This document shows positions 17,057 to 24,678 of a DNA stretch of 64,000 nt, piece after piece. Within the stretch, counting starts at the first letter, position 1, and each line of letters begins with the position of its first letter. A program made the position numbers and the translations under genes. The DNA comes from Occallatibacter gabretensis (GTDB taxonomy: Bacteria; Acidobacteriota; Terriglobia; Terriglobales; Acidobacteriaceae), in contig NZ_LAIJ01000001.1 of NCBI RefSeq assembly GCF_001449115.1, positions 310,001 through 374,000 on the forward strand, given 5' to 3'. The notes beneath the pieces are model-generated. The model worked only from the letters and a program-made list of their open reading frames with translations, was not told where the DNA came from and searched no databases.

Positions 17057-17489
17057 TACCAGCACGCTTGTAGGTGCGGCTTTACGAAAGGATTCGGTGC
17101 CGTACCTGGCACTATATAAAGCGTTTGCTCTCGATGAGCTTTACATTAGCAAGGGAATTCTTGAAGAACTGAATGTGACGCTCCATCAAAAGCGCTTTGA
17201 TCGCTATGTGTCCATTGAGTCTCGCGATAACTTCCTCAGCACTGTTAGCCACGAGGGCCACTTGTTCCCAGTTACCGCATCGGATATCGCCGGTATCTAT
17301 CCACGCTGCCGCGATGTAAATGATAATCACATTCTCGCGCTGGCGCAGGTTGCCGAAGTTGCAGTGATTGTCAGCAGCGACAGCGACCTGCCGGTCCTTA
17401 ATCCCTGGAATGGCATTCCCATCTTGACTCCCGCCGAGTTCCTGGCCCAAGCTGAAAATTCTGAGCCCTTAGAAAGCGAACATTCATGA
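17034..17489 (+). CDS. PIN-domain toxin
   Basis: 151 residues from ATG 17034; ATG 17022 (four residues longer) is also possible. Both lie inside the antitoxin gene, so translation is coupled. PIN features are VLFDTSTLVGAAL, SKGILEELNVTL, RCRDVNDNHILALA and IVSSDSDLPVL, which give the acidic metal site and match the same PIN group as the toxin at 11878-12312. The DinB gene starts inside its stop (ATGA), an unusually tight link to a non-TA gene. Confidence 0.88.
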   Translation: MKRRVLFDTSTLVGAALRKDSVPYLALYKAFALDELYISKGILEELNVTLHQKRFDRYVSIESRDNFLSTVSHEGHLFPVTASDIAGIYPRCRDVNDNHILALAQVAEVAVIVSSDSDLPVLNPWNGIPILTPAEFLAQAENSEPLESEHS

Positions 17490-18013
17490 GCACACCAGCA
17501 GCCCCTGCCCCCTATGTCGAGCCTTGGCTCAGCGGCACCTACTCGGATGTTCCCGCAGTCGGTCGCGCCGTCCTCCACGCGCTCGATCTCGCTCTCGACG
17601 ACATCACCAAGTGGACCGAAAGCCTCACCGACAGCGAAGTCCACACCCTCCCGCTCGGACTGCCCCCGGTCGCCTTTCATCTGCGCCACATCGCCCGCTC
17701 GGTCGATCGTCTTCTCACCTATGCCGAAGGCAATCAGCTAACACCGGATCAACTTACGCAACTGAAATCCGAACAGGGCAGCGACGAACGCGAAACCCTC
17801 GCCGCCCTCATTGCTGAAGTCGAAGTCTCTTTCTCAAACGCCACCGAGCGCATCCGCACTCTCTCCACCGCCGACTTCAACACCTTCCGCGGTGTGGGCC
17901 GCAAGCAGCTTCCTACCAGCATCGGCGGAGCGCTCATCCACGTCGCCGACCATACCCAGCGCCACGTAGGCCAGGTCGTCACCACCGCCAAGGTGCTCAA
18001 AGCTTTGCGATAG
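17486..18013 (+). CDS. DinB-fold metal-binding protein
   Basis: 175 residues. The four-helix DinB/YfiT layout is suggested by three histidine positions: FHLRHIARSVDR near residue 56, and HVADHTQRHVGQ near 155. Such proteins bind a divalent metal; several relatives are thiol transferases for bacillithiol, mycothiol or glutathione, others are unknown. It begins in the stop codon of the PIN toxin gene (4-base overlap), so it may be expressed with that module. Confidence 0.82.
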   Translation: MSTPAAPAPYVEPWLSGTYSDVPAVGRAVLHALDLALDDITKWTESLTDSEVHTLPLGLPPVAFHLRHIARSVDRLLTYAEGNQLTPDQLTQLKSEQGSDERETLAALIAEVEVSFSNATERIRTLSTADFNTFRGVGRKQLPTSIGGALIHVADHTQRHVGQVVTTAKVLKALR

Positions 18014-18132
18014 CAGTAATAGTCCACAAATCAGATCCAAAAAACGGAACCATCCCCGCGTAACCGGCGTATCATCCGGATAATCCGGCATCCATGCGCC
18101 CCCTCGCTGGCCGGTACCAAAGGGGGAACCTC

Positions 18133-18666
18133 ATGCAAGATCGCCAGCCGGGCTTCCTGTCTCTCGCCGCAAAGACTGCTGTCTGCCACGCCCTCACATA
18201 CTTCATGATGGGCGCGCTCGCCTTCCATTTCCTGCATTATGCGGACTCGATCAATAAGCCGGACTCAGGCATGAGGCCTATGACAAGCGCGTGGGTGCTC
18301 TTCGGTCCCGCCCTGCAGGTCGTGCGCGGCGTTCTCTTCGCCTCAGTCTTTTATCCGTTACGCAGCCTGCTCTTCAACCGCAAAAACGGCTGGCTACTGA
18401 TGAGCTGGATTTTGATCGCCATAGGAATCCTCGGCACCTTTGCCGCGCCGGGAGGATCGCTCGAAGGATTCATCTACACAACGACTCCCGCAGCAAAACA
18501 GTTTCTTGGCTACCTGGAAGTCGTGCCGCAGGCATTGCTGCTCTCCGCGCTGCTCTGCTATTGGGTCAACCATCCGGGAAAGAAGTGGCTAAGCTGGACG
18601 CTGACGATTCTCTTCCTGATAGTCGTCGCGCTGCCAGCGCTTTCACTGCTGGCTCCAAAGAAGTAG
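18133..18666 (+). CDS. hypothetical integral membrane protein
   Basis: 177 residues from ATG 18133, chosen for the AAGGGGG ribosome site just upstream. About five hydrophobic segments are visible: around residues 20-35 (LTYFMMGALAFHFL), 54-72, 85-102, 125-145 and 152-170. No family recognised and no catalytic motif. It stands between the DinB gene and convergent ribA, which ends 19 bases after it. Confidence 0.7.
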   Translation: MQDRQPGFLSLAAKTAVCHALTYFMMGALAFHFLHYADSINKPDSGMRPMTSAWVLFGPALQVVRGVLFASVFYPLRSLLFNRKNGWLLMSWILIAIGILGTFAAPGGSLEGFIYTTTPAAKQFLGYLEVVPQALLLSALLCYWVNHPGKKWLSWTLTILFLIVVALPALSLLAPKK

Positions 18667-18684
18667 CTCGCTGCCTGGCGCCAG

Positions 18685-19353
18685 CTATTCGTCGCTCACC
18701 AGCGTATCCACAATGTGCCCCATCTTTTCCTGCTTCGTCTTCAGGTAGCGCTCGAAGGTCTCCTCCGGCGCTACCTCAGCCGAAACCCGCTCCACCACCG
18801 CAATCCCCGCCGTCTCCAGCGCCGCCACCTTGTCAGGATTGTTCGTAATCAGCCGAACCTTATTCACATCCAGCAGCTTCAGCACAGCGCCCGGAAGCTC
18901 ATAAGCCCTGCAATCCGCTTCGAATCCCAGCTCCTCGTTGGCCTCCACCGTATCCAGCCCCTGGTCCTGCAGCTCATAGGCCTTCAGCTTCGCCATCAGC
19001 CCAATCCCGCGTCCCTCCTGCTGCTCGTACAGCAGAATCCCCGCGCCGGCATCCACAATCTTGCTCAGAGCCAGCTCCAGCTGCAGCCGGCAATCGCACC
19101 GCAGCGAGTGAAACACATCCCCCGTCAGACACTGCGAGTGAATCCGCACCAGCGGCGCAGTGGAATGGACATCGCCCATCACCAGCGCGACCAGCCCCTC
19201 CACCTCAGGCAGAGCATTTTCCCCACACTTGGCCTCAGGCTTCACGCCTTCAAATCCCAGAATCCTGAAATGTCCCCACCGCGTAGGGAAATCCGCTTCG
19301 GCAACCTTCTTTACACTCGCAAACGCCATAGTTTTCATTGTAGTTCCGCTCAT
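18685..19353 (-). CDS. ribA: GTP cyclohydrolase II
   Basis: 222 residues if started at ATG 19353; ATG 19338 is also possible. It opens GTP to 2,5-diamino-6-ribosylamino-pyrimidinone phosphate, the first step of riboflavin synthesis. The zinc cysteines lie in HSQCLTGDVFHSLRCDC, followed by YEQQEGRGIGL and the C-terminal LITNNPDKVAAL. It is a stand-alone RibA without the RibB domain, and no other rib gene is nearby. It is divergent from the LytS-type kinase gene, with about 60 bases between. Confidence 0.95.
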   Translation of the reverse strand: MSGTTMKTMAFASVKKVAEADFPTRWGHFRILGFEGVKPEAKCGENALPEVEGLVALVMGDVHSTAPLVRIHSQCLTGDVFHSLRCDCRLQLELALSKIVDAGAGILLYEQQEGRGIGLMAKLKAYELQDQGLDTVEANEELGFEADCRAYELPGAVLKLLDVNKVRLITNNPDKVAALETAGIAVVERVSAEVAPEETFERYLKTKQEKMGHIVDTLVSDE

Positions 19354-19415
19354 TAGATGTTCCCGCCCCCATCCCAGATACAAGCGATCCAGACACAAGC
19401 GATACATTAAGACCA

Positions 19416-20711
19416 GTGACGAACACCCTCCTGCTCATCACGCTGCTCGTCAAGCTCGGCGTCGCCGCCGCCGTAGCCTCGGCTCTCGCCCGCTCGCGCA
19501 CCTTCCAGCAGCTTCTCTTCGCCGATCGCCGCCGCCGCAGCCAAACCGTTGCGCTGATGGCATTTTTTCTCATCCCCCTCACCCTCGGCGTCTGGATCCG
19601 CGCCACCGTCCCCAACTTCCTCGCCGCTGACATCTCCTTTGAAACCGTCATCCTCCTCGGCCTGCTTCTCGGTCCCGTCGAAGCCATTATCGGCGGCATC
19701 GTCCTCTCCGCGCCCGCCGTTTACCACCATGAATTCCTGGCGCTGCCATTCAATGCGGTCCTCGGTCTCGCAGCCGGCCTCCTCGGCCTTTCCGTCGAAA
19801 AAGAAGAAGTCTGGGACTTCACCCCCTTCGTCGATCTCAGCCTCTACCGCTGGGTCCGCCGCAATATCCGTCAGCCTCGCATTGACCGCCAGATCCTCAT
19901 GCTCTTCCTCATCGTGCTCTTTGAGATCGCGCATGAGTGGATCGCCCGCATCTACCCCAGGCGCCTCTTCGCGCTCAACACCGGCCTCTGGGAGCTCCAG
20001 CCCCTCGTCTGGCTCTGCGCTCCCATGGTCGTCGGCATCGCGCTCAAGGTCTGGAACGCCCTCCGCATCGAGCTCAAGCTAGAAGAGCAAAAACGCCTCC
20101 TCCTCGAAGCCCGCCTCGACGCCCTTCAGCGCCAGATCAATCCGCACTTCCTCTTCAACACCCTCAACTCCATCGCCTCGCTCGTCCGCATCAAGCCCGA
20201 GCTCGCTCGCGAGATGACCGTTAAGCTCGCCAACATCCTCCGCGCCCTGCTCAAAGACCACGACAGCTTCGTCCCGCTCTCAGACGAGCTCAAATTCACA
20301 GACGATTACCTTGACATTGAAGTCGTCCGCTTCGGCGCAGAAAAGCTTCGCGTTGAAAAGGAGATCGACCCGCGCACGCTCCACCTCCCCGTGCCCAGCA
20401 TCCTCCTCCAGCCGCTCGTTGAAAACTCCATCAAACACGGCCTCGAACCGCGCATCCACGGCGGCATCATCACCATTCGCAGCCGCCTCGTCGGAGATCG
20501 CGTCTTGATTGAAGTCGCGGACGATGGCGTCGGCATCACAGCCGGCACGTCCACATCCGTAAGCCGCAAGGGCGCAGGCATCGGCATGAAAAATGTCCAG
20601 GAACGCCTCGAAGTCCTCTACGGCCCCCAGGCGCGCTTCACCGTCGTCAGCAATCCCGGCCGCGGCACACTCGTAGCCATCGAAATCCCCGCCGGCGCGT
20701 TGTCCGACTAG
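19416..20711 (+). CDS. LytS-type sensor histidine kinase (His_kinase family)
   Basis: 431 residues from a GTG start. The N-terminal 220 residues carry about six hydrophobic segments. Then comes a short coiled linker (IELKLEEQKRLLLEARLDALQRQ) and the His_kinase signature with the phospho-accepting histidine, INPHFLFNTLNSI. The ATPase domain shows LQPLVENSIKHGLEPR and DDGVGI, GIGMKNVQERL. These kinases usually signal to a LytTR response regulator encoded next door. Here the next gene is on the other strand and unrelated, so the kinase is an orphan in this window. Confidence 0.92.
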   Translation: MTNTLLLITLLVKLGVAAAVASALARSRTFQQLLFADRRRRSQTVALMAFFLIPLTLGVWIRATVPNFLAADISFETVILLGLLLGPVEAIIGGIVLSAPAVYHHEFLALPFNAVLGLAAGLLGLSVEKEEVWDFTPFVDLSLYRWVRRNIRQPRIDRQILMLFLIVLFEIAHEWIARIYPRRLFALNTGLWELQPLVWLCAPMVVGIALKVWNALRIELKLEEQKRLLLEARLDALQRQINPHFLFNTLNSIASLVRIKPELAREMTVKLANILRALLKDHDSFVPLSDELKFTDDYLDIEVVRFGAEKLRVEKEIDPRTLHLPVPSILLQPLVENSIKHGLEPRIHGGIITIRSRLVGDRVLIEVADDGVGITAGTSTSVSRKGAGIGMKNVQERLEVLYGPQARFTVVSNPGRGTLVAIEIPAGALSD

Positions 20712-20732
20712 TATCTACCAAAAAATAAAGTT

Positions 20733-20890
20733 GTCATCCTGAGCGAAGTTTCTTGCGTGAGCATGAAACGAGTCGAAGGACCTGCGGTTGTTCTTGCTTT
20801 TGCTTTTTGCGAGCCCCACCACAACGGGTGCCCTATTCATGGCGCGTTCTTTGCGCCATGGGTGGGACAGCACTCCCGCCCGTTCTCCCA
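20733..20890. repeat. dispersed intergenic repeats (GTCATCCTGAG type and a GGGTGCCC hairpin type)
   Basis: 20733-20810 contains GTCATCCTGAGCGAAG and GAAGGACCTGC followed by a T/G-rich tail; related copies are at 25635-25692 and 63883-63923. Next to it (20815-20890) is a second element with GGGTGCCC and a hairpin formed by CATGGCGC / GCGCCATG; a related one lies near 54706-54741. Both resemble short non-coding repeats scattered through acidobacterial genomes. Confidence 0.6.
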
Positions 20891-20912
20891 CCACCAAGCT
20901 AGAAGCTAAAAG

Positions 20913-22055
20913 CTAGCGGCTAGCACCCGCCTTTGCCTCTTCCAGCGCCGCCACCGCATATCCCGTAGCCGCATCACTCATAAACAAGCTCACCGGATTC
21001 TTAGGATCACGATTCTTATTCAGCGACCACGCCGGCCAAGCCCCCGTCTCAGGATTCTGATTTCCAGCCAACCAATCCAGCCCCCGCGCCTTGATCGCCC
21101 CGCAACTGCAATTGCAGTGCGTCTCCTCCAGCGCCAGCACCGTCAACCCCGTCGCATACCCATCCGGCCGCGTCTCAATCGGCGTCCCATCCCGCCGCAC
21201 CCACGTCCCCAGGTCCGCCATGCTCCATCCGCCATCCGCGCGCTGCTTCGCCGTCAACTCCGCAATCAGCTTCTGGCATTGCGCCTTCGTCATCACCTCA
21301 GGAAACCACTCAGAAGCCCACAACGCCGCAACCTTATTCACCAGCGGCTGCTCCTCATAATGGCTCTTCAAATACGCAGCCAGCAGCTTCAGATTCTCCT
21401 GAACCTTCGCGTCTTTCCGATACCCATCCGGAGCCTTGCCAATCGTCACCGCCAGCACCGCCGCCCAGTGATACGCGCTCTCCTTCGACTCCCACGGCGT
21501 GTAATCAAAGTTCTGCCACACCCACGCCCCCGCATCCGGTCCCGTCTTCGCCTGCAACGCCCAAGCATGGTCGTAGGCCGTCCGCGTCAGCTCGCTCATG
21601 TGCTTTTTCGGCATGTCGTAATTCGTGAGAATGATCGCGTTCAGCACACTCTCCGCATTGCGCGACTCAATCTCCTTGCCCTTGCCATACGTCGCGTCAT
21701 CGTAAAAGGGAAGCATCTGGTCCCACGCCTGCACGCGCTTCGTCACATCGGCCAGCATCGCTGTCTCACCCGCAGTCATCCCGGTCTCACCCAGCGCCCC
21801 ACGCAGCATAGGCCGCGCCATCGCCATCGGCGCCTGCGTATGGCAGCTTACGCACTTCGTCCCATGATCGCGATTCGAGTGATCCCACTCCCGCCACCAG
21901 CTCTCGCGCCCATCCAGAAACTTAGCCGCCGCCTGCGGACTCCACGTAGAAGTCGCCGCCTGAACCGTGCCTATTGCCGCCCGGTGCAGGGAAGCAGCAG
22001 CAAACAATACAACGGCGCATCCAGTCACAGCAGCAAGTGCAGACGCTTTCCCCAT
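20913..22055 (-). CDS. secreted protein with c-type heme motif and terpene-cyclase-like alpha-barrel repeats
   Basis: 380 residues from ATG 22055; the longer frame adds an unconvincing N-terminus. A signal peptide is visible (SALAAVTGCAVVLFAAASL). Around residue 67 is CVSCH, a CxxCH heme-attachment motif. The rest contains helical repeats resembling the squalene-cyclase/prenyltransferase barrel (ADGGWSMADLGTW, DGYATGLTVLAL, NPETGAWPAWSL). A cysteine cluster HCNCSCG lies near 313. No partner gene is adjacent. I infer a periplasmic cytochrome-like protein, possibly part of a quinohemoprotein system, but its reaction is unknown. Confidence 0.78.
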   Translation of the reverse strand: MGKASALAAVTGCAVVLFAAASLHRAAIGTVQAATSTWSPQAAAKFLDGRESWWREWDHSNRDHGTKCVSCHTQAPMAMARPMLRGALGETGMTAGETAMLADVTKRVQAWDQMLPFYDDATYGKGKEIESRNAESVLNAIILTNYDMPKKHMSELTRTAYDHAWALQAKTGPDAGAWVWQNFDYTPWESKESAYHWAAVLAVTIGKAPDGYRKDAKVQENLKLLAAYLKSHYEEQPLVNKVAALWASEWFPEVMTKAQCQKLIAELTAKQRADGGWSMADLGTWVRRDGTPIETRPDGYATGLTVLALEETHCNCSCGAIKARGLDWLAGNQNPETGAWPAWSLNKNRDPKNPVSLFMSDAATGYAVAALEEAKAGASR

Positions 22056-22168
22056 GCAGAGCAAACCCTCCCAGTGGCTTGTCAGCAGAATAATGCGGAA
22101 CCCGCTGCCAAGCCAGCACGGATTTACATCCATATGGATTTCTAATTTTTCACTTGCTGTGAGGAGCA

Positions 22169-22196
22169 GTCCCGAAACTTACCCTTTGTGGGAAAT
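22169..22196 (+). repeat. short dispersed repeat, copy a (GAAACTTACCC)
   Basis: Shares the core GAAACTTAC(C/T)CT with copies at 23758-23783 and 24564-24586, all in the same orientation, and with the 23758 copy also a following GACGTTG. The three copies flank small accessory genes. Confidence 0.55.
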
Positions 22197-22264
22197 AATT
22201 TCGTGACGTTGCGACGCAATCTGTACAGCTATGCAGGACCACCCGATCAAGCAGAATGGAAAGC

Positions 22265-22747
22265 CTACTTCGCGAGCAGTCCCTCATTATGCTCGTAGCT
22301 GATTACTCGTGTAACTCTCCAGACGCCATTGTCGTTGTGCCAGATCGTCACGAACTTGGCATCTCCCACGTTGTCAGGATCATTCGGATGATGGAATCGA
22401 TGAATTCCGATTTCGACCGCTCCGTAGCCTTTCAGTGGATAGACCTCAAGCGTCTTTTCGATCAACGTCCGCTGCACCTTGCCGCAAATATTCTGTTTGA
22501 TTGCCGCGATGAATGGTGCTCTTCCAACCATTAACCCTGTTTGGTCGTGATAGAACTCAAGATCGTCGGAAACCATGGAACCGAGTATTCCAAGGTCACA
22601 CTTGTTGTAGGCGTCGAACAGTTTAGCGTCGAGCGACTTGACCGTCTCATAGAGAGCGTCAGGATGCTCACTGGTCTGCCCAAAGCTCAAATGACTCGAA
22701 CAAAGAAACACAGGCAAGAACAAGAACAACCATTTTCTGCTAATCAT
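22265..22747 (-). CDS. secreted NTF2-like (DUF4440/SnoaL-type) protein
   Basis: 160 residues from ATG 22747, chosen for the AAGGGG site upstream. A signal peptide (WLFLFLPVFLCSSHLSFG) precedes an NTF2-like domain: VKSLDAKLFDAYNKCDLGILGSMV, DDLEFYHDQTGLMVGR, and the C-terminal WHNDNGVWRVTRVISYEH. These cone-shaped domains bind small ligands or act as enzymes or immunity proteins; sequence alone does not decide. It lies in the AT-richer accessory stretch and is not linked to a pathway here. Confidence 0.82.
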   Translation of the reverse strand: MISRKWLFLFLPVFLCSSHLSFGQTSEHPDALYETVKSLDAKLFDAYNKCDLGILGSMVSDDLEFYHDQTGLMVGRAPFIAAIKQNICGKVQRTLIEKTLEVYPLKGYGAVEIGIHRFHHPNDPDNVGDAKFVTIWHNDNGVWRVTRVISYEHNEGLLAK

Positions 22748-22922
22748 GGGTTCCCCTTCGTCACCCAATTACGCAATTTGAATGTCAAAAGTTCACAGCT
22801 CACCGCCGAACGGTTAGACACGCACAGCTCGGTTCTGCTGAGTGACTTCTCGACCATCGTAATATCACCCGCTGCCCCAGCGTCTCTCCTCGAAAAGTCG
22901 GGTTTTCGGAAACTTCGCGCCA

Positions 22923-22946
22923 GTCCCGTAAAGGGCCCTTTGTGCG
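22923..22946 (+). repeat. left inverted repeat flanking a zinc-ribbon gene
   Basis: GTCCCGTAAAGGGCCCTTTG matches, in opposite orientation, the sequence at 23271-23293 (20 of 23 bases identical). The two enclose the small gene at 22992-23231. Confidence 0.6.
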
Positions 22947-22991
22947 ACGATACGGGAGATCATGAATTGCCCGAATGGGCTATAGTTGTCC

Positions 22992-23231
22992 ATGCCCAAC
23001 AACACATGTGAACACTGCGGCAGCTCACAACTCATCAGCGGTCTTACTCTCTCAGCCTCCGGTGGTGGTGGTGACGTATATCCCGGCCTCCTCTGCAACG
23101 AGAAAAAGAAGCGCTTTTTCGGGTGGACCGCAAGGGAGAAAAGGGAGACTCTTTTCGCTGACCTGTGCACCTCTTGCGGCACCGTAAAACGTTTATACGT
23201 GAAAGACCCGAAACGTGATTGGGTAGTATAA
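22992..23231 (+). CDS. small zinc-ribbon protein
   Basis: 79 residues from ATG 22992. Two CxxC knuckles are visible: CEHC at residues 6-9 and CTSC near 60-63, separated by a glycine-rich loop and a basic stretch (EKKKRFFGWTAREKR). This is the pattern of a rubredoxin-like or zinc-ribbon nucleic-acid-binding protein. No exact family recognised. The gene alone lies between two inverted repeats (22923-22946 and 23271-23293), as if carried by a small mobile unit. Confidence 0.7.
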   Translation: MPNNTCEHCGSSQLISGLTLSASGGGGDVYPGLLCNEKKKRFFGWTAREKRETLFADLCTSCGTVKRLYVKDPKRDWVV

Positions 23232-23270
23232 CTTTCGCGGTTTCAACCGAGACTGTCCCCGGCCCAATGG

Positions 23271-23293
23271 GCGCAAAGGACCCTTTTCGGGAC
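23271..23293 (-). repeat. right inverted repeat flanking a zinc-ribbon gene
   Basis: On the minus strand it reads GTCCCGAAAAGGGTCCTTTG, pairing with 22923-22946 with three mismatches in 23 bases. A GCCC-AAT-GGGC palindrome touches its left side; a GCCC-GAAT-GGGC version lies inside the left end. Confidence 0.6.
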
Positions 23294-23316
23294 ATCGCGA
23301 AAGCCAGATGCACGTG

Positions 23317-23670
23317 CTAACTAGTTTGCCCCACGGGTATCTCCTCTGGGTAATAGAACGCCTGTATCGCCTTAATCTGTCCGTCTACGATGTGAATTCG
23401 GTCGCAAACGTGATCCACTCCGTTGACTGTCTCCATATCGAAGACGGTCGCGACGTAATCTCCTTCGACGATGTGCTGCTTTAACTGAATACCCTTCACC
23501 ATGGGAAGAATATGCGTGAGAAATCCAAATACAGTTGGCCGCCCCGTCAACTTTGGCATGCGTGGGCCTTCAAACGTTACGTCTTCGGCAAAGGGCACCT
23601 TCGACAAGTCCTTTGTGACAAAGCAATCCAGATAAGCTTCAACCGCAGCGACTTTCTGTTCTCGTGACAT
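23317..23670 (-). CDS. NTF2-like (SnoaL-type) protein
   Basis: 117 residues, no signal peptide. The pattern VAAVEAYLDCFVTKDLSKVPFAEDVTFEGP, then GRPTVFGFLTHIL, HIVEGDYVATVFDMET and the end RIHIVDGQIKAIQAFY is a typical SnoaL-like cone fold, as found in small ligand-binding proteins and isomerases. A different family branch from the secreted NTF2-like protein at 22265. No pathway partner nearby; function unknown. Confidence 0.83.
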   Translation of the reverse strand: MSREQKVAAVEAYLDCFVTKDLSKVPFAEDVTFEGPRMPKLTGRPTVFGFLTHILPMVKGIQLKQHIVEGDYVATVFDMETVNGVDHVCDRIHIVDGQIKAIQAFYYPEEIPVGQTS

Positions 23671-23757
23671 GAATTCTCCCCGTTAACACATGTTCTCAGA
23701 CGCAATAAAGTTAGTGCCAATAAGCTAGGTTTCGGACAAGTGACCGTATGGACGCGT

Positions 23758-23783
23758 GTCCAGAAACTTACTCTTTATGAAAT
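23758..23783 (+). repeat. short dispersed repeat, copy b (GAAACTTACTC)
   Basis: Second copy of the repeat seen at 22169-22196. Followed by GACGTTG as in copy a. It lies 112 bases before the start of the hypothetical gene at 23896. Confidence 0.55.
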
Positions 23784-23895
23784 AGCCGGGACGTTGATCG
23801 GTATCGAGAGTGAAGGACGGTGAGGCTAAACATCCGTTTGGATTTGTACAACCGCGCTCCTTTGGGTTGTGCTACTCTGCCCCCCAAGGTAATTA

Positions 23896-24528
23896 ATGCC
23901 AACGCAAACGGACCTCCATGTCGCCAACATCTATACCTCAATCATGGAGGAAGCGAAGTTTCGTGCCCTCAGTATCAATACGCTCACAAACTCTGGCTGC
24001 GCGTTACCCGTGCCGCTGCAACGGGAATACTGTTTTCTACAGCTTCGTATGCTTTGTGAGCTGATCGCTCTCGGCTGTCTAGTCGCGCACGGCGACATAA
24101 AGGAAACGAAGTCGGCGTCGCTTCAAAGGGCTTACCACGCCGGAGAAATTGTTAAACGTCTGGAAAAGCTACATCCAAATTTCTATCCGTCGCCACGAAA
24201 ACTTGTCTTCAATCCGGGGCATGTTCATCTGGGCGATTATGACCGCGAGTTCCTGACCAAGAGCGAGTTGATAACTCTTTACGGGAAATGCGGCGATGCG
24301 TTGCATAAGGGCAGCGTGCGACAACTGCTCGACCCGAAGAACCAACCTCCCGCCGACTTTCGTGACATTCAGGAATGGGGGCAAAAAATTCTCAACCTAC
24401 TTAGCGTTCATCTCATCAGTCGCAGGGAAGGCAGGTTCCATTTAATTGTCGTGCTTGAGGCAACGCAAACTGGTGGCAACGTGCTCGTGTCGGTCGCTGA
24501 AAGCCCCATTCAAACCTCCGCATCATAG
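23896..24528 (+). CDS. hypothetical protein, AT-richer accessory gene
   Basis: 210 residues, no signal peptide; the only hydrophobic stretch is REYCFLQLRMLCELIALGCLVAHGD, more likely a buried helix than a membrane segment. The N-terminal half is predicted helical, the C-terminus (HLIVVLEATQTGGNVLVSVAE) strand-like. I do not recognise the family. It is bracketed by repeat copies b and c in direct orientation, about 0.8 kb apart. Function unknown; possible passenger of a repeat-bounded unit. Confidence 0.65.
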   Translation: MPTQTDLHVANIYTSIMEEAKFRALSINTLTNSGCALPVPLQREYCFLQLRMLCELIALGCLVAHGDIKETKSASLQRAYHAGEIVKRLEKLHPNFYPSPRKLVFNPGHVHLGDYDREFLTKSELITLYGKCGDALHKGSVRQLLDPKNQPPADFRDIQEWGQKILNLLSVHLISRREGRFHLIVVLEATQTGGNVLVSVAESPIQTSAS

Positions 24529-24563
24529 ACGGAGAAGTAGCAGATAAACGGCGGGGTGGGAAG

Positions 24564-24586
24564 GATCTGAAACTTACCCTGTATAA
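24564..24586 (+). repeat. short dispersed repeat, copy c (GAAACTTACCC)
   Basis: Third copy of the GAAACTTAC(C/T)CT repeat. It lies 93 bases before the MBL hydrolase gene and marks the right edge of the accessory stretch. Confidence 0.5.
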
Positions 24587-24678
24587 GACGCCCTAGAATC
24601 AAAAATTCCGGACCATGTTCCCGCTTCGTCACCCCACCTGTGCATTTCACCCAGCCCAAATCGCGCTATCCTCAAACA

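Noticed and set aside
21117..22145. 342-residue plus-strand frame opposite the cytochrome/cyclase-like gene
   Set aside because: Very Arg-rich antisense shadow.
22169..24586. Integron or CRISPR array
   Set aside because: The repeats are only three, widely spaced, and lack an integrase or cas genes.
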